This document shows, piece after piece, positions 43,226 through 53,925 of a DNA stretch of 64,000 bases (the first letter of the stretch is position 1; each line of letters begins with the position of its first letter). Below the pieces are notes generated by a model. That model saw only the letters and a program-made list of their open reading frames with translations, was not told the DNA's origin and did not search any database. The stretch is from Carnobacterium gallinarum DSM 4847 (lineage in GTDB: Bacteria > Bacillota > Bacilli > Lactobacillales > Carnobacteriaceae). The position numbers and the translations under genes were made by a program. The stretch is taken from the NCBI RefSeq assembly GCF_000744375.1, contig NZ_JQLU01000005.1, positions 1,054,001-1,118,000 of the forward strand. Direction: 5' to 3'.

Positions 43226-44586
43226 TAAACCGCACCATCTTCACTGTAACGTTTGCTAGGAACCTCAGCTTTAGTCATATAACGATACAAACCAACAAAT
43301 AAACCAATAAAGACTACTACCCCAGCTAGCGCAAAGAAATTCCCCTTAAACATCTCTGCAAATAAAATCCGAAACTCTGGCCCCTCAATCGAAGACCATG
43401 TAATTTGTTGACCTTTAGCAATCTCAACAGCTTTCGTTTTTTCGGCTAACCCTGTTAAAACTGGCGCTAAATAAGTAGCACTATACAAGTAAAGCGGCAT
43501 TGAAATAACACCTAACGTCAGCATTCGATAAAGATTTCCACCCGTCAATAACAAGCCACCAACTGCAATCGAGTAGTTAATAATTCCCGCCAGTGGCAAA
43601 ACTGCATTTCCTGGAAGAATCATGGCATAGCCAATAAAAACAGGAACTAATAGAATCGCTGTTACCCAAATTTCTGAACGGCCAGCTAAAATCGGCCAAT
43701 CTAAACCAATATAAACTTCACGATCTTTAAAGCGCCTCTTCATCATTTCTGACATGGCATCTGCCAAAGGTGATAACGACTGCATAAACATCTTAGAAAT
43801 CATTGGGAATAACGCCATCGCTGTCGCAATTTGAATCGCCAAATTTAGCGAACCTGAAATGCCATATGCCGCCGCTAACCCTAGCAACAATCCGATGATA
43901 AAGCCCATTACTGAATTCTCAGAAAAAACACCAATTTTCTTTTTCAATGCATTTGTATCTGCCCGTTTATTAAAGAAAGGAATGCGATCCATCACTAAAT
44001 TAAACGGCAATAACAAGACTGCGGAAATATTCATTAAATGAGTTACCGTTACCAAAGGAATCCCAGTCAAATCTTGAATATGTCGTTGGAACATATCCCC
44101 CATTTTCAATTCCAAAATAATCTGGACAATCGCTGTAGCAAATCCTGCAATTAAGCTTCCGCTAACAAAATAAACAAGGTAGGCAGTTAGCGCCTTGCCC
44201 CAAACATTCCACATGTCCACATTTAACGTTTTCGTCAAATTAAACACTAACATTAAAAAATTAACCCCAATAACTACAATAAAAAATACAAAAGCATAGG
44301 ACCATGACCACGTAATACTTGCTGCACCCGTCCAACCTAAATCCAATGCTGGCAAACGAATTCCAGTATTTTTTGCTAAAGCCTCCGAAGCTGGACCAAC
44401 AGCATCCGACATAAAACCAATAACCATGCTCATTCCTGTGAACGCAATCCCTAATGTAATAGCGGACATAAAAGCTTTCTTAAATTTCATTCCAGCAACC
44501 AAACCTAATAGTAAAATAATTAAAGGTACAAAAATCGCCGAACCTAGATTTAGAATATAATTAATAATCGACTGAAAAATCGCCAT
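43225..44586 (-). CDS. PTS galactitol-family enzyme IIC
   Basis: A 453-residue, roughly 11-span transporter of the galactitol (GatC) family: PLIILLLGLVAGMKFKKAF near the start, GIAFTGMSMVIGFM, and the late IGLDWPILAGRSEIW typical of GatC. It moves the sugar across the membrane while EIIB phosphorylates it. ATG 44586 with AGGTGG is used. Confidence 0.9.
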   Translation of the reverse strand: MAIFQSIINYILNLGSAIFVPLIILLLGLVAGMKFKKAFMSAITLGIAFTGMSMVIGFMSDAVGPASEALAKNTGIRLPALDLGWTGAASITWSWSYAFVFFIVVIGVNFLMLVFNLTKTLNVDMWNVWGKALTAYLVYFVSGSLIAGFATAIVQIILELKMGDMFQRHIQDLTGIPLVTVTHLMNISAVLLLPFNLVMDRIPFFNKRADTNALKKKIGVFSENSVMGFIIGLLLGLAAAYGISGSLNLAIQIATAMALFPMISKMFMQSLSPLADAMSEMMKRRFKDREVYIGLDWPILAGRSEIWVTAILLVPVFIGYAMILPGNAVLPLAGIINYSIAVGGLLLTGGNLYRMLTLGVISMPLYLYSATYLAPVLTGLAEKTKAVEIAKGQQITWSSIEGPEFRILFAEMFKGNFFALAGVVVFIGLFVGLYRYMTKAEVPSKRYSEDGAV

Positions 44587-44623
44587 CTTTTCCACCTAAC
44601 TTTTCATTTATTTGACCAAGCTT

Positions 44624-44926
44624 TCACTTCTCTGTTTCCTTCACAATCTCCTCATAAATAGCATCCATTCCCATACCTGTTAAAAATGGAATTCCCGCAA
44701 AAACCGGAATTGTCAGCTCTGCTGCTCGCTCAAGAACTTCAACATCTGGTTGCGCAATATATACATAGATACTAGCACTTGGCAATTCATTCATAATGGA
44801 TTTATAATCAACCGCTTCCACCGGATAATCAATTCCATCATTCTCAAATTTCGTTTTAATCTTTTCAGCAATAGTTGTACTGGTTGCAACTCCACTTCCG
44901 CAAGCTACGATTAATTTTTTTGACAT
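44624..44926 (-). CDS. PTS galactitol-family enzyme IIB
   Basis: A 100-residue EIIB with the phosphocysteine loop ACGSGVATSTTIAEKI, classic for GatB. It takes phosphate from EIIA and gives it to the sugar in IIC. GAGGAGGAAGAATT before ATG; overlaps the EIIA end by 16 bases. Confidence 0.93.
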   Translation of the reverse strand: MSKKLIVACGSGVATSTTIAEKIKTKFENDGIDYPVEAVDYKSIMNELPSASIYVYIAQPDVEVLERAAELTIPVFAGIPFLTGMGMDAIYEEIVKETEK

Positions 44927-45405
44927 AATTCTTCCTCCTCTAGTTCAGCTACTTTTTCTACAAATAACGTATAGACTTCTTCACATCTCTCTTCATTTTT
45001 TAAAGCCCTTACAAATTCTTCTGATTGAAATAATGTCATTAATAATTGCAATAGACCAACTTGTTTAGTAGGTTCTTTAATGCCCAAAAAGAATATATCC
45101 TTAACCAGCATTTCCTGATTGTCACCCATCTGTCTTACTAAAACCGGTTCCTGCAAACGTACAATGTAAATAAATGGCTTTTTGACATATTGTGTATCTG
45201 AATGTGGCAAAGCGATAGTCAAATACTGCGTGATCAACCCCGTTGGAAATTCTTGCTCTCGCGTTGTGATTCCAGCGACGTAATCGGGATACACATAATC
45301 TAGCTCCAACAGTCTTGCTGCAACGATTTTAAATAATTCTTCCTCAGAGTTTGCCTGTACTTGCAAATCAATTAACTCTTGCTGAAACATTTCTTTTATG
45401 GTCAT
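44911..45405 (-). CDS. PTS fructose/galactitol-type enzyme IIA
   Basis: A 164-residue EIIA of the PTS_EIIA_2 group with the active His in LTIALPHSDTQYVK. First gene of the operon IIA-IIB-IIC-small protein-aldolase. ATG 45405 with GGGAGG. The promoter region upstream carries repeated TTGTTCAAC boxes and a CRE-like site, so the operon is likely under the adjacent DeoR protein and carbon catabolite control. Confidence 0.9.
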   Translation of the reverse strand: MTIKEMFQQELIDLQVQANSEEELFKIVAARLLELDYVYPDYVAGITTREQEFPTGLITQYLTIALPHSDTQYVKKPFIYIVRLQEPVLVRQMGDNQEMLVKDIFFLGIKEPTKQVGLLQLLMTLFQSEEFVRALKNEERCEEVYTLFVEKVAELEEEELCQKN

Positions 45406-45453
45406 TAACCTACCTCCCAAATCTAAAATATAGTTTTATTTTGCAAATCAAAA

Positions 45454-45618
45454 TTGTTCAACATTTATAATATATTGTTCAACTTTGTTCTACATCACTA
45501 TAATAAACGCTACATTTATTTTTGTCAACGCTTTCTTTTAAAGAGTAATTTAAACTTTTTGGTTGTTTTTTCATTTAAAGCACTATATACTAGATATAGA
45601 ATGAACAAAGTTGAACAT
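45454..45618. promoter_or_regulatory. DeoR operators and CRE-like site in the divergent region
   Basis: TTGTTCAAC occurs at 45454-45462 and 45475-45483, exactly 21 bp apart, and GTTCAACTTTGTTC (45477-45490) is mirrored by GAACAAAGTTGAAC at 45603-45616. The second box overlaps the -35 (TTGTTC, 18-base spacer, TATAAT at 45499) of the plus-strand DeoR gene. TGTCAACGCTTTCT at 45523-45536 resembles a CcpA binding site. Confidence 0.7.
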
Positions 45619-45654
45619 AATTTCACAACAATGATAGAACTAGGAGAGAACGCT

Positions 45655-46410
45655 ATGTTAAAAGCTGAAAGACGCGCAGAAATACTACGATTACTTGATG
45701 AACGTAACTTTATGACGGTTGCCGATGTTGCAGAAGCAATGAATGTTTCTAGCATGACCATCCGCAGAGATGTGAATGAATTAGGAGAAGAAAATCAATT
45801 AATTCGGTTGTATGGTGGGATTCAAAAAATCGATATTAAAGATAAAGAATTAACAACTAGTGAAAAAATCAATTTACACAAAGATCGCAAGGAATTTATT
45901 GGAAAAGTCATGAATACACTGATTAAAGATGGCGATGTTGTCTATGTAGGAGCTGGAACTACAATTCTTTATGCCCTACCTTTTATCGATAAAAAAGATT
46001 TGTTTGTAGTCACTAATAGCTTGATCGCCTTTAACTATTTAGTTCAAAATACAGACTATAAATTACTGTTAACTGGTGGTGATTATGCTCCTGCTACTGA
46101 AGAATTTATCGGGGAGCATGCAGAACGTGCATTTGATACATTGAATCTAGATATTGCATTTGCTGCAACAAACGGAATCTATAATAATAACTTGACTACT
46201 TCCAATCATCTACAAGGAAGTGTTCAAAAAGCAGCCTTTGCCCACGCAAAAGTCAAAATTGCAGTATCCGATAGCACAAAATTCAATGTTTCCGATGTTT
46301 ATACACTCTATCATCTAAGTGATCTGGATTACGTGATTACGGATGACCAGATTGATTCTGAAACATTTAATTACTACAATCAATATGTACCGTTACTGAA
46401 CAAAAAATAA
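45655..46410 (+). CDS. DeoR-family sugar-operon repressor
   Basis: A 251-residue DeoR regulator: HTH in residues 1-55 (AERRAEILRLLDERNFMTVADVAEAM, SSMTIRRDVNEL) and a DeoRC sensor domain with GAGTTILYALP and FIGEHAERAF and TNGI motifs. It senses a sugar phosphate. Divergent from the PTS operon, with its operators between. ATG 45655 behind AGGAGAG is preferred over upstream starts, which would lack a site and lie beyond the mapped operators. Confidence 0.92.
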   Translation: MLKAERRAEILRLLDERNFMTVADVAEAMNVSSMTIRRDVNELGEENQLIRLYGGIQKIDIKDKELTTSEKINLHKDRKEFIGKVMNTLIKDGDVVYVGAGTTILYALPFIDKKDLFVVTNSLIAFNYLVQNTDYKLLLTGGDYAPATEEFIGEHAERAFDTLNLDIAFAATNGIYNNNLTTSNHLQGSVQKAAFAHAKVKIAVSDSTKFNVSDVYTLYHLSDLDYVITDDQIDSETFNYYNQYVPLLNKK

Positions 46411-46437
46411 TTTCCCAATAGAAATGGAGCTTATCAC

Positions 46438-47388
46438 ATGATTTTAACGATCACTTTGAACCCGTCCATGGATTATATTTATACAACATCCCACTTTGAA
46501 TTAGGTCACTTAAATCGGTTTGAAAATCCTAAGCGGGTTGTTGGTGGAAAAGGGATTAATTCAGGACGAACCTCCGCTATCTTAGGATCAGAGGTAATTG
46601 TAACTGGTGTTTTAGCTGGCATGAATGGAGAAAATGTCGCAAAATTACTGGAATCTGAAAAATTTACAACTCAATTCAAAAAGATTCCAGGTGAAACACG
46701 AAATGCTGTCACGATTATGCATGATGACAACTGTCACACAGAAATGGTGGAAGAAGGACCACCAATCTCACCTTTAATAGAAAACGAAATTATCCAGGAT
46801 ATTTTAGATATTTGTACAGCGAATCCAACTATTCAAACTATTTGCTTGTCTGGTTCTGCTAATACTGAAAACGAATTTTTTTACAAAGAAATCATTGACG
46901 TTTTACGTGTTCAGTTAAGTCCAACTATTAAAATCTTAGCGGACATCTCACGTCAACAATTGGCAAATGTTTTACATTCTACTGAAAAACCCTACTTTAT
47001 TAAACCCAACATTCACGAATTAGCAGAATTAATCTCTAAAGATATCAAAAACAAAACTGACGTTATCAAAAATTTAGATTACCCTGGATTAAACGATATT
47101 CCTTTATTGATGGTGTCTTGTGGCGGAGAAGGCGGAATTGTTCGTCATCAAAATACTCTTTATGATTTGAAAATCCCCAAGATTCAGCTGATCAATCCAA
47201 CAGGTTCTGGTGATGCCACGGTTGGTGGGATTTCATATGGATTAGATCAAGGCTTGCCAATCGAAGAAACTTTAAAATACGGCATGGCTTGTGGAATTGC
47301 TAATGCAATGGAAACTGCGGTTGGCTTCATTCAGATAGAAAATGTTCGAGCGTTACTGCCACAAATCAAAATCACAAAAATAAACTAA
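46438..47388 (+). CDS. PfkB-family sugar-phosphate kinase (LacC/FruK-like)
   Basis: A 316-residue 1-phosphofructokinase/tagatose-6-phosphate kinase family member: MILTITLNPSMDYIYTTSHF, GGKGINSGRTSAILGSEV, and NPTGSGDATVGGI with the catalytic Asp. It adds phosphate to a ketose phosphate; with a galactitol-type PTS, tagatose-6-phosphate is a good guess. Lies 27 bases after the DeoR gene, so both are co-transcribed. The matching bisphosphate aldolase is not in the window unless the class II enzyme serves. Confidence 0.88.
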   Translation: MILTITLNPSMDYIYTTSHFELGHLNRFENPKRVVGGKGINSGRTSAILGSEVIVTGVLAGMNGENVAKLLESEKFTTQFKKIPGETRNAVTIMHDDNCHTEMVEEGPPISPLIENEIIQDILDICTANPTIQTICLSGSANTENEFFYKEIIDVLRVQLSPTIKILADISRQQLANVLHSTEKPYFIKPNIHELAELISKDIKNKTDVIKNLDYPGLNDIPLLMVSCGGEGGIVRHQNTLYDLKIPKIQLINPTGSGDATVGGISYGLDQGLPIEETLKYGMACGIANAMETAVGFIQIENVRALLPQIKITKIN

Positions 47389-47390
47389 AA

Positions 47391-47453
47391 AAATTCAATA
47401 ATCAAGTGACCTCATTCATAATACCAAATGAGAAACAATTGATTATTGAATTT
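47391..47453. terminator. Bidirectional terminator
   Basis: AAATTCAATAATCAA pairs with TTGATTATTGAATTT over 15 bp, between convergent genes. Confidence 0.85.
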
Positions 47454-47470
47454 CTTTACGTGCTTACTTA

Positions 47471-48247
47471 TTATTGTGCAGAATCATCCTGAATCACATT
47501 TGCACCCCAACCGTCATAACGACCTTGGTAGAAGGAAACAACATCATATAACATATAGTCGATATCACTCATGACATCATACGTAGGCATATCTACTCGT
47601 TGAATGCTCACTAAATAGTTGTCCTTACCTTCAGGTTCTCCTACTTTATCCTCTGAAATAATCGTGAAACCATCCGCCTCTACAACTAGAGCAAAACTTG
47701 CTGCATCCTCTTTTGTTTCAAAATAGGCAAAATAATCGATTGGTCTAGGTATTTCTAATACATCTCCTGATTTTTCACGATGAGCTACTAAATTTCGTCC
47801 TTTAATATACGTTAAAATACGTTCAGTCGGATATACAAAATCGTACCATGCCCACGCATCATCTGAGTTGCTAGGTGAGCCTAGTTGATACATCTCAGCC
47901 GTCATCTCTAATTTTTCAAGTCGATTGCTAATTCTAGTCGATAAAAATGAAGGCTGATTGGTAAACATAATCAAATCTCTAGTTCCATCTTGGCTAGTTA
48001 GACTGACTGGCAAAATTCCTTCCTCACCTATCACATCACTCACTGCTTGCTCTACTTCTTGTAATCTTGTTAGTTCTTGTGGACTTGGAAAACCATTTTC
48101 CACTTGCTCTAAGACAGTTAACGTTAAAATCATACATTCTGGGAATCGCTCTGGAAACCCTGTCTTTTTCGCATCCATATTAATCCGAATGACAGTTGGA
48201 ATATCATCGATTTTTGAAATATAAACTTCCCAATTATCAGATAACAT
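47471..48247 (-). CDS. DUF695/RraB-like two-domain protein
   Basis: A 258-residue soluble protein. The first part (about 1-135) resembles DUF695 (NWEVYISKIDDIPTVIRINM), the second (about 150-255) resembles the RNase E inhibitor RraB fold (YFAYFETKEDAASFALVVEADGF and VDMPTYDVMSDIDYML). Firmicutes of this type lack RNase E, so the name RraB does not give its role. ATG 48247 with GAGGAG is used. Acidic, monocistronic. Confidence 0.7.
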   Translation of the reverse strand: MLSDNWEVYISKIDDIPTVIRINMDAKKTGFPERFPECMILTLTVLEQVENGFPSPQELTRLQEVEQAVSDVIGEEGILPVSLTSQDGTRDLIMFTNQPSFLSTRISNRLEKLEMTAEMYQLGSPSNSDDAWAWYDFVYPTERILTYIKGRNLVAHREKSGDVLEIPRPIDYFAYFETKEDAASFALVVEADGFTIISEDKVGEPEGKDNYLVSIQRVDMPTYDVMSDIDYMLYDVVSFYQGRYDGWGANVIQDDSAQ

Positions 48248-48388
48248 AATCTTCACTCCTCTTACTTAATTTATAGTATTTATCTATCATAGCATATCTT
48301 TTGTTGCTTCTAATGAACTATTTTGTATTTTATTCTAGTACTTTTTGATTAACAACTATACCAATTTTAATAAAATAACGTTTATATG

Positions 48389-48471
48389 TTGATTATTTAA
48401 AGAAAGTACTCTATAATTCTCCTTAACTATTTTGATCCTTTAAATCAATAATAGTTAGTACTTTATTTAAA
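48389..48471 (+). promoter_or_regulatory. Promoter, 5' hairpin and inverted-repeat operator of the cysteine operon
   Basis: TTGATT (48389-48394), 17-base spacer and TATAAT (48412-48417) form a near-consensus promoter. TTTAAAGAAAGTACT (48396-48410), inside the spacer, is mirrored by AGTACTTTATTTAAA (48457-48471) with 14 of 15 bases. Between them TAACTATT/AATAGTTA plus TTGAT/ATCAA form a hairpin at the expected 5' end of the transcript. Confidence 0.65.
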
Positions 48472-48484
48472 GGAGAGAGATGGG

Positions 48485-49396
48485 ATGATTTTCCACACCA
48501 TTCACGATTTAATCGGTAACACACCCTTACTTAATATCCAAGGGTTTGATTTGCCAACGGGAACGAAGATTTTCGCTAAGCTGGAATTTTATAATCCTGG
48601 CGGGAGCGTTAAGGATCGGTTAGGAATGAAATTGTTAGATACTGCTTTTGCTGATGGACTCATAAATAATGAGTCTACTATCATTGAACCTACTGCTGGC
48701 AATACAGGTATTGGCCTAGCTTTAGCTGCACAGAAATACAATCTGAAGACTATCTTCGTAGTACCTGAAAAATTCAGCGTGGAAAAACAAGTATTAATGC
48801 AAGCTCTAGGTGCAACACTTGTTCATACTCCTACAGCAGATGGAATTCAAGGAGCGATTTCAAAGGCACAAGAATTGGCGAAATCTATTCCAAACAGTTT
48901 TGTACCGATGCAATTTGAGAATCCAAACAATCCACTAACCTATTATGAAACATTGGGACCTGAATTACTTCAGGATCATCCAGAACCTTTCACTTCTTTT
49001 GTAGCTGGTTCTGGTAGTGGCGGAACATTCGCTGGTACAGCTAGCTATTTAAAAGAAAAAATGCCAGAAATTCGCACATGTATTGTTGAACCTGAAGGCT
49101 CGATCTTAAATGGTGGACCCCTTCATGGACATGATACAGAAGGCATTGGAATGGAATTTATCCCAGAATTTTTAAATCCACAATTATTTGATGAAATTTA
49201 CACCATCTCTGATGAAGATGCGTTTTATTATGTAAAAGAACTTGCTAAACAAACAGGTCTTTTTATCGGTAGCTCTAGCGGAGCTGCGTTTGCAGCCTGT
49301 CTGAAAGAGGCGGCTTTATTGCCTGCCGGAAGTCACATTGTGACGGTCTTTCCAGATAGTAGCGAACGTTATATGAGTCAAAAAATATACCGATAG
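48485..49396 (+). CDS. PLP-dependent cysteine synthase/cystathionine beta-synthase (MccA-like)
   Basis: A 303-residue fold-type II PLP enzyme: [19 protein letters not shown] with the PLP Lys, [15 protein letters not shown] and SGSGGTFAG. In Bacillus the like-placed MccA joins O-acetylserine and homocysteine to cystathionine, which MccB then splits to cysteine. GGAGAGAG site before ATG 48485. First gene of a four-gene operon with mccB-like, methyltransferase and luxS. Confidence 0.9.
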   Translation: MIFHTIHDLIGNTPLLNIQGFDLPTGTKIFAKLEFYNPGGSVKDRLGMKLLDTAFADGLINNESTIIEPTAGNTGIGLALAAQKYNLKTIFVVPEKFSVEKQVLMQALGATLVHTPTADGIQGAISKAQELAKSIPNSFVPMQFENPNNPLTYYETLGPELLQDHPEPFTSFVAGSGSGGTFAGTASYLKEKMPEIRTCIVEPEGSILNGGPLHGHDTEGIGMEFIPEFLNPQLFDEIYTISDEDAFYYVKELAKQTGLFIGSSSGAAFAACLKEAALLPAGSHIVTVFPDSSERYMSQKIYR

Positions 49397-50554
<1,158 letters not shown>

Positions 50555-50564
50555 GGTTGACGTT

Positions 50565-51206
50565 ATGGGTAGAGAATTTTTAGAAGTTTTTTCTGATTGG
50601 GCTGAAGAATACGATACTTTTGTGCAAGGACAAGATCCCGCTTATCAACCAGTTTTTAAAGATTATTCCGTTATTTTAAAAACAATTGTTGAAAAAAGCG
50701 GTAATTCTGTGATTGAATTTGGGATTGGTACTGGGAATTTAACCTTATTATTACTTGAATCAGGTAGAAAAGTTTTCCCAATTGAGCCATCCCCTGAGAT
50801 GCGCCAGTTAGCTAGCTTGAAGCTCCCACATTCTGTTACAATTTATGATGGTGATTTGCAACATTACCCGTTACCAACTGAACCTGTTGATACCATTGTC
50901 AGTTCTTATGTATTTCATCATCTGACTGATGCGGAAAAATTAGTTGCTTTAAAAGATTATGCCACTCTCTTACCAAAAAGTGGTAAACTTATATTTGCTG
51001 ATACAATGTTTCAGACACAAGAAAGTTATGATGAAAAAATCCAACAAGCTTACACAGCAAACTTTATTGACTTGGCAGAGGATCTTGAACGGGAGTATTA
51101 TCCTTTAATTACTACAATGGAGAATTCCTTTAAAGAAGCTGGATTTTCAGCTATTTTCACACCGATGAATGACTACGTCTGGCTTGTTGAAGCAACCAAA
51201 CTCTAA
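50565..51206 (+). CDS. Class I SAM-dependent methyltransferase (YrrT-like)
   Basis: A 213-residue methyltransferase with the SAM motif [15 protein letters not shown], acidic loop PIEPSPEMR and FHHLTD. YrrT homologues sit at the head of the mccAB operon in Bacillus; substrate unknown. ATG 50565 follows the mccB-like stop by ten bases with an AGGGTTG site; earlier in-frame starts would overlap that gene. Confidence 0.85.
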   Translation: MGREFLEVFSDWAEEYDTFVQGQDPAYQPVFKDYSVILKTIVEKSGNSVIEFGIGTGNLTLLLLESGRKVFPIEPSPEMRQLASLKLPHSVTIYDGDLQHYPLPTEPVDTIVSSYVFHHLTDAEKLVALKDYATLLPKSGKLIFADTMFQTQESYDEKIQQAYTANFIDLAEDLEREYYPLITTMENSFKEAGFSAIFTPMNDYVWLVEATKL

Positions 51207-51226
51207 TTACAGGAGGCTGTATTCAA

Positions 51227-51688
51227 ATGGAAAAAATGAACGTTGAAAGTTTTAATTTAGATCACACAAAGGTGAAGGCTCCCTATGTTCGTTTAGCTGG
51301 TCGCAAAGATGGTGAAAAAGGCGACGTTATTTTCAAATATGATGTCCGTTTTAAACAACCAAACAAAGAACATATGGAAATGAAAAGCTTACACTCACTA
51401 GAACATTTGACGGCAGAATTGATTCGTAATCACGCAGACTACATTGTAGACTGGAGTCCGATGGGATGCCAAACTGGTTTTTATCTGACTGTATTAAATA
51501 ACGATAACTATGAAGATATCTTAACAGTTTTAGAATCAACTATGAAAGATGTTTTGGTAGCAACTGAAGTTCCTGCTAGCAACGAAGTCCAATGCGGTTG
51601 GGCTGCTAGTCATACATTAGAAGGCGCGCAAGAGTTAGCACAAGAATTCTTAGATAAACGTGATGAATGGTCGACTGTTTTTGCATAG
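51227..51688 (+). CDS. luxS: S-ribosylhomocysteinase LuxS
   Basis: The complete 153-residue Lux[18 protein letters not shown] at the start, zinc ligands in HSLEH ([11 protein letters not shown]) and the Cys in [17 protein letters not shown], and MGCQTGFYL. It splits S-ribosylhomocysteine to homocysteine and the AI-2 precursor. Homocysteine then feeds the two preceding enzymes, closing the SAM recycling route; the Pfs nucleosidase is not in the window. Ends in a very strong terminator. Confidence 0.97.
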   Translation: MEKMNVESFNLDHTKVKAPYVRLAGRKDGEKGDVIFKYDVRFKQPNKEHMEMKSLHSLEHLTAELIRNHADYIVDWSPMGCQTGFYLTVLNNDNYEDILTVLESTMKDVLVATEVPASNEVQCGWAASHTLEGAQELAQEFLDKRDEWSTVFA

Positions 51689-51698
51689 ATAGACTCAT

Positions 51699-51743
51699 AA
51701 TAGCTAGAAACATAACTGTTTTTCAGTTATGTTTCTAGCTATT
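51699..51743 (+). terminator. Terminator of the luxS operon
   Basis: AATAGCTAGAAACATAACTG pairs perfectly with CAGTTATGTTTCTAGCTATT (20 bp), then six Ts. Confidence 0.95.
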
Positions 51744-51877
51744 TTTTATCTATTTAAATAACGTATTTCCCCTAATAGTATAGACTGCTCTGAAGTTTCA
51801 TTAATTGAATTAAAAAAATCGTTATTTAAATTTATTGGATTTTTATCGACTTTTATCAAATCAATTGAACATTCTAT

Positions 51878-52417
51878 TTATTTTTCATACATTTCTGGTT
51901 TTAAAACGGCTACATAAGGCAAGTTACGATAACGTTCCGCAAAGTCAATTCCATAACCAACAACAAATTCATTAGGAACTAAAAATCCGACATAATCTGC
52001 TTTAATATCAACTAGGCGACCTTCTGGCTTATCTAATAATGTCACCAATTTCACTGATTTTGCCCCACGACGCATTAACAAATTCACTAAATAATCTAAT
52101 GTTCGTCCACTATCAATGATATCCTCAACAATTAGAATGTCACGATCTACAGCACTCGTACTTAAATCTTTGATAATCTTGACTTTTCCTGAAGAAATCG
52201 TTGAATTTCCATAACTTGAAACATCCATAAAATCCAGTTCCAATTGAATATCCATCGCTTTTGCTAAATCTGTTGTGAAAAATAAACTCCCTTTTAAGAC
52301 ACCTACCAACAAAGGTTTAGAATCTTTATATTCCTTCGCCAAGTCTTGTCCTAATTCGCTTACACGCTGAGCTATTTCCTCTTCAGAAAATAAAGTTTTC
52401 AGAATATCATTTTGCAT
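51878..52417 (-). CDS. hpt: Hypoxanthine phosphoribosyltransferase
   Basis: A 179-residue purine phosphoribosyltransferase: [19 protein letters not shown], the PRPP motif [17 protein letters not shown], and [29 protein letters not shown]. It salvages hypoxanthine and guanine. Usually next to tilS and ftsH; here it stands alone. No clear SD; start ATG 52417 from family length. Confidence 0.93.
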   Translation of the reverse strand: MQNDILKTLFSEEEIAQRVSELGQDLAKEYKDSKPLLVGVLKGSLFFTTDLAKAMDIQLELDFMDVSSYGNSTISSGKVKIIKDLSTSAVDRDILIVEDIIDSGRTLDYLVNLLMRRGAKSVKLVTLLDKPEGRLVDIKADYVGFLVPNEFVVGYGIDFAERYRNLPYVAVLKPEMYEK

Positions 52418-52495
52418 TAATTCGCCCGCTCCTTTAAATTAAACTGAGTACTTACAGTCTAACAGCTTCTTGCTTAATACACAATTTGAATTTAT

Positions 52496-52987
52496 TTATT
52501 CTCGTAAATCCAGTTGATAATAGTCTAAATCTAACAATTCACCAAATTTATAACCAACTGCTTTTAGACTGCCACAGAATACAAACCCCAATTTCTGATG
52601 CAAATGAATACTTCCAGGATTCACATGGTCAATTCCACCTATCATCATCCAATATCCTTGATTTTTAGCCTGTTGAATCAGCTCACGCATTAATTGCTCA
52701 CCGATTCCTTGTCCTTGAAAATCAGGTCCAATATAAATTGAATGTTCAACGGTATAACGAAAAGCACTTTTTTCACGAAAGAGTCCATATGTCCCATAAC
52801 CTGCTACTTCACCATTTTTTTCCATCACTAATAAAGGCAAATCCTGCGCTTGTTTTTCCTGATACCACATGAGTTGTTCAGCCAACGTATGCGGTTCTTC
52901 ATCATACGTTGCCGTCGTCGTTAAAATTGCTTGATTGTAAATTGCTAATATCGCCGGAATATCCGCCTCTGTCCCCACTCGAATCAT
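52496..52987 (-). CDS. GNAT N-acetyltransferase, phosphinothricin-acetyltransferase-like
   Basis: A 163-residue GNAT enzyme: IRVGTEADIPAILAIYNQAI at the start, YGTYGLFREKSAF, the acetyl-CoA loop GPDFQGQGIGEQLMRELI, and GGIDHVNPGSIHLHQKLGF typical of the PAT/Bar group. Substrate may be an amino acid analogue such as methionine sulfoximine. ATG 52987 with GGGGG in front. Confidence 0.88.
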   Translation of the reverse strand: MIRVGTEADIPAILAIYNQAILTTTATYDEEPHTLAEQLMWYQEKQAQDLPLLVMEKNGEVAGYGTYGLFREKSAFRYTVEHSIYIGPDFQGQGIGEQLMRELIQQAKNQGYWMMIGGIDHVNPGSIHLHQKLGFVFCGSLKAVGYKFGELLDLDYYQLDLRE

Positions 52988-53142
52988 CAAAATCCCCCTG
53001 ACTAGAAATTAAAAATTATGCTAATCATACTAAAAAATATAGGAAGATTCAATGATTTTAGAGGGGATTTTTCCTTCCAATCTAAAAACAGCCATACACT
53101 CTATGCCTAAACTAGAATGCACCGCTATTTTTATTTATTCAT

Positions 53143-53907
53143 TTACTCTTTTGCCAATGCCTCTAAAACAGTTGAATTATTTTTAATCACTAATGGCTCC
53201 TTCTCACTAGAAACTCCTCGAGCCTGCATCTCTTCAACCACAATCTCTTCCGTTTTCGGACTAATAAATTCAGTCTGATCTTCATTCAAAATAAATCGTC
53301 CTTGACTACCAGCAATAGTTGAATAATAAAGTTCATTTAGATTTAGTTGATAAAAATCATCGATAATCGGTACTGCAAAAAAGACCACTTCAGCACCCGT
53401 TTGAGTATTAGCAACACCATCAAATAAAACCCGTACCTGTGTACTAGGATCTACAAGATTTCCCGTTTTTTCAAAAGTTTTTTTGGGTATATCCAGCTCT
53501 CCGGCAGATACTACACCACCTGGTTCGATAAAATAAACCTCTTGTCCAACAGCAAAATCACCCTTTAAATTTTCTACTATTTCGACCTTTAACAATGTAA
53601 TCGCTTGTGGTTCACCATCATTTAAATCAATTGTCTGACTCGTCTCACTAATAACTTTGCCTTTGATCATCACATCCGTAGCTTCTGAAATTTCATGAAC
53701 CGTCTCAAAATCATAAATTGAATCTGTTTCAACGAATACATTTAAATCAAAATCATCAACCATAGAATGATTTAACTTTTTATCATTAACTTTACTTTGC
53801 TGCCTATTTTCAACTTGAGCTACTTCAGTTGGGCGAAATGACTGATAAATAACCAAACTCAATAGACTTACCAAAAATAATAGCGAAAAAATAGTGTATT
53901 TCTTCAT
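53143..53907 (-). CDS. Exported protein of unknown family, paired with the matrixin
   Basis: A 254-residue protein with one N-terminal membrane anchor or signal segment (about 4-22) and an exported, mostly beta domain (about 60-230) with KGKVISETSQTIDLNDGEPQ and VENLKGDFAVGQEVYFIEPGG. The layout recalls small lipoprotein-like domains that measure extracytoplasmic stress, but I do not recognise the family. Seven bases after the protease gene with a GAGGG site, so the pair is one operon; it could be an inhibitor, partner or substrate of the protease. Confidence 0.65.
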   Translation of the reverse strand: MKKYTIFSLLFLVSLLSLVIYQSFRPTEVAQVENRQQSKVNDKKLNHSMVDDFDLNVFVETDSIYDFETVHEISEATDVMIKGKVISETSQTIDLNDGEPQAITLLKVEIVENLKGDFAVGQEVYFIEPGGVVSAGELDIPKKTFEKTGNLVDPSTQVRVLFDGVANTQTGAEVVFFAVPIIDDFYQLNLNELYYSTIAGSQGRFILNEDQTEFISPKTEEIVVEEMQARGVSSEKEPLVIKNNSTVLEALAKE

Positions 53908-53925
53908 GATAACCCTCATTTCTTA

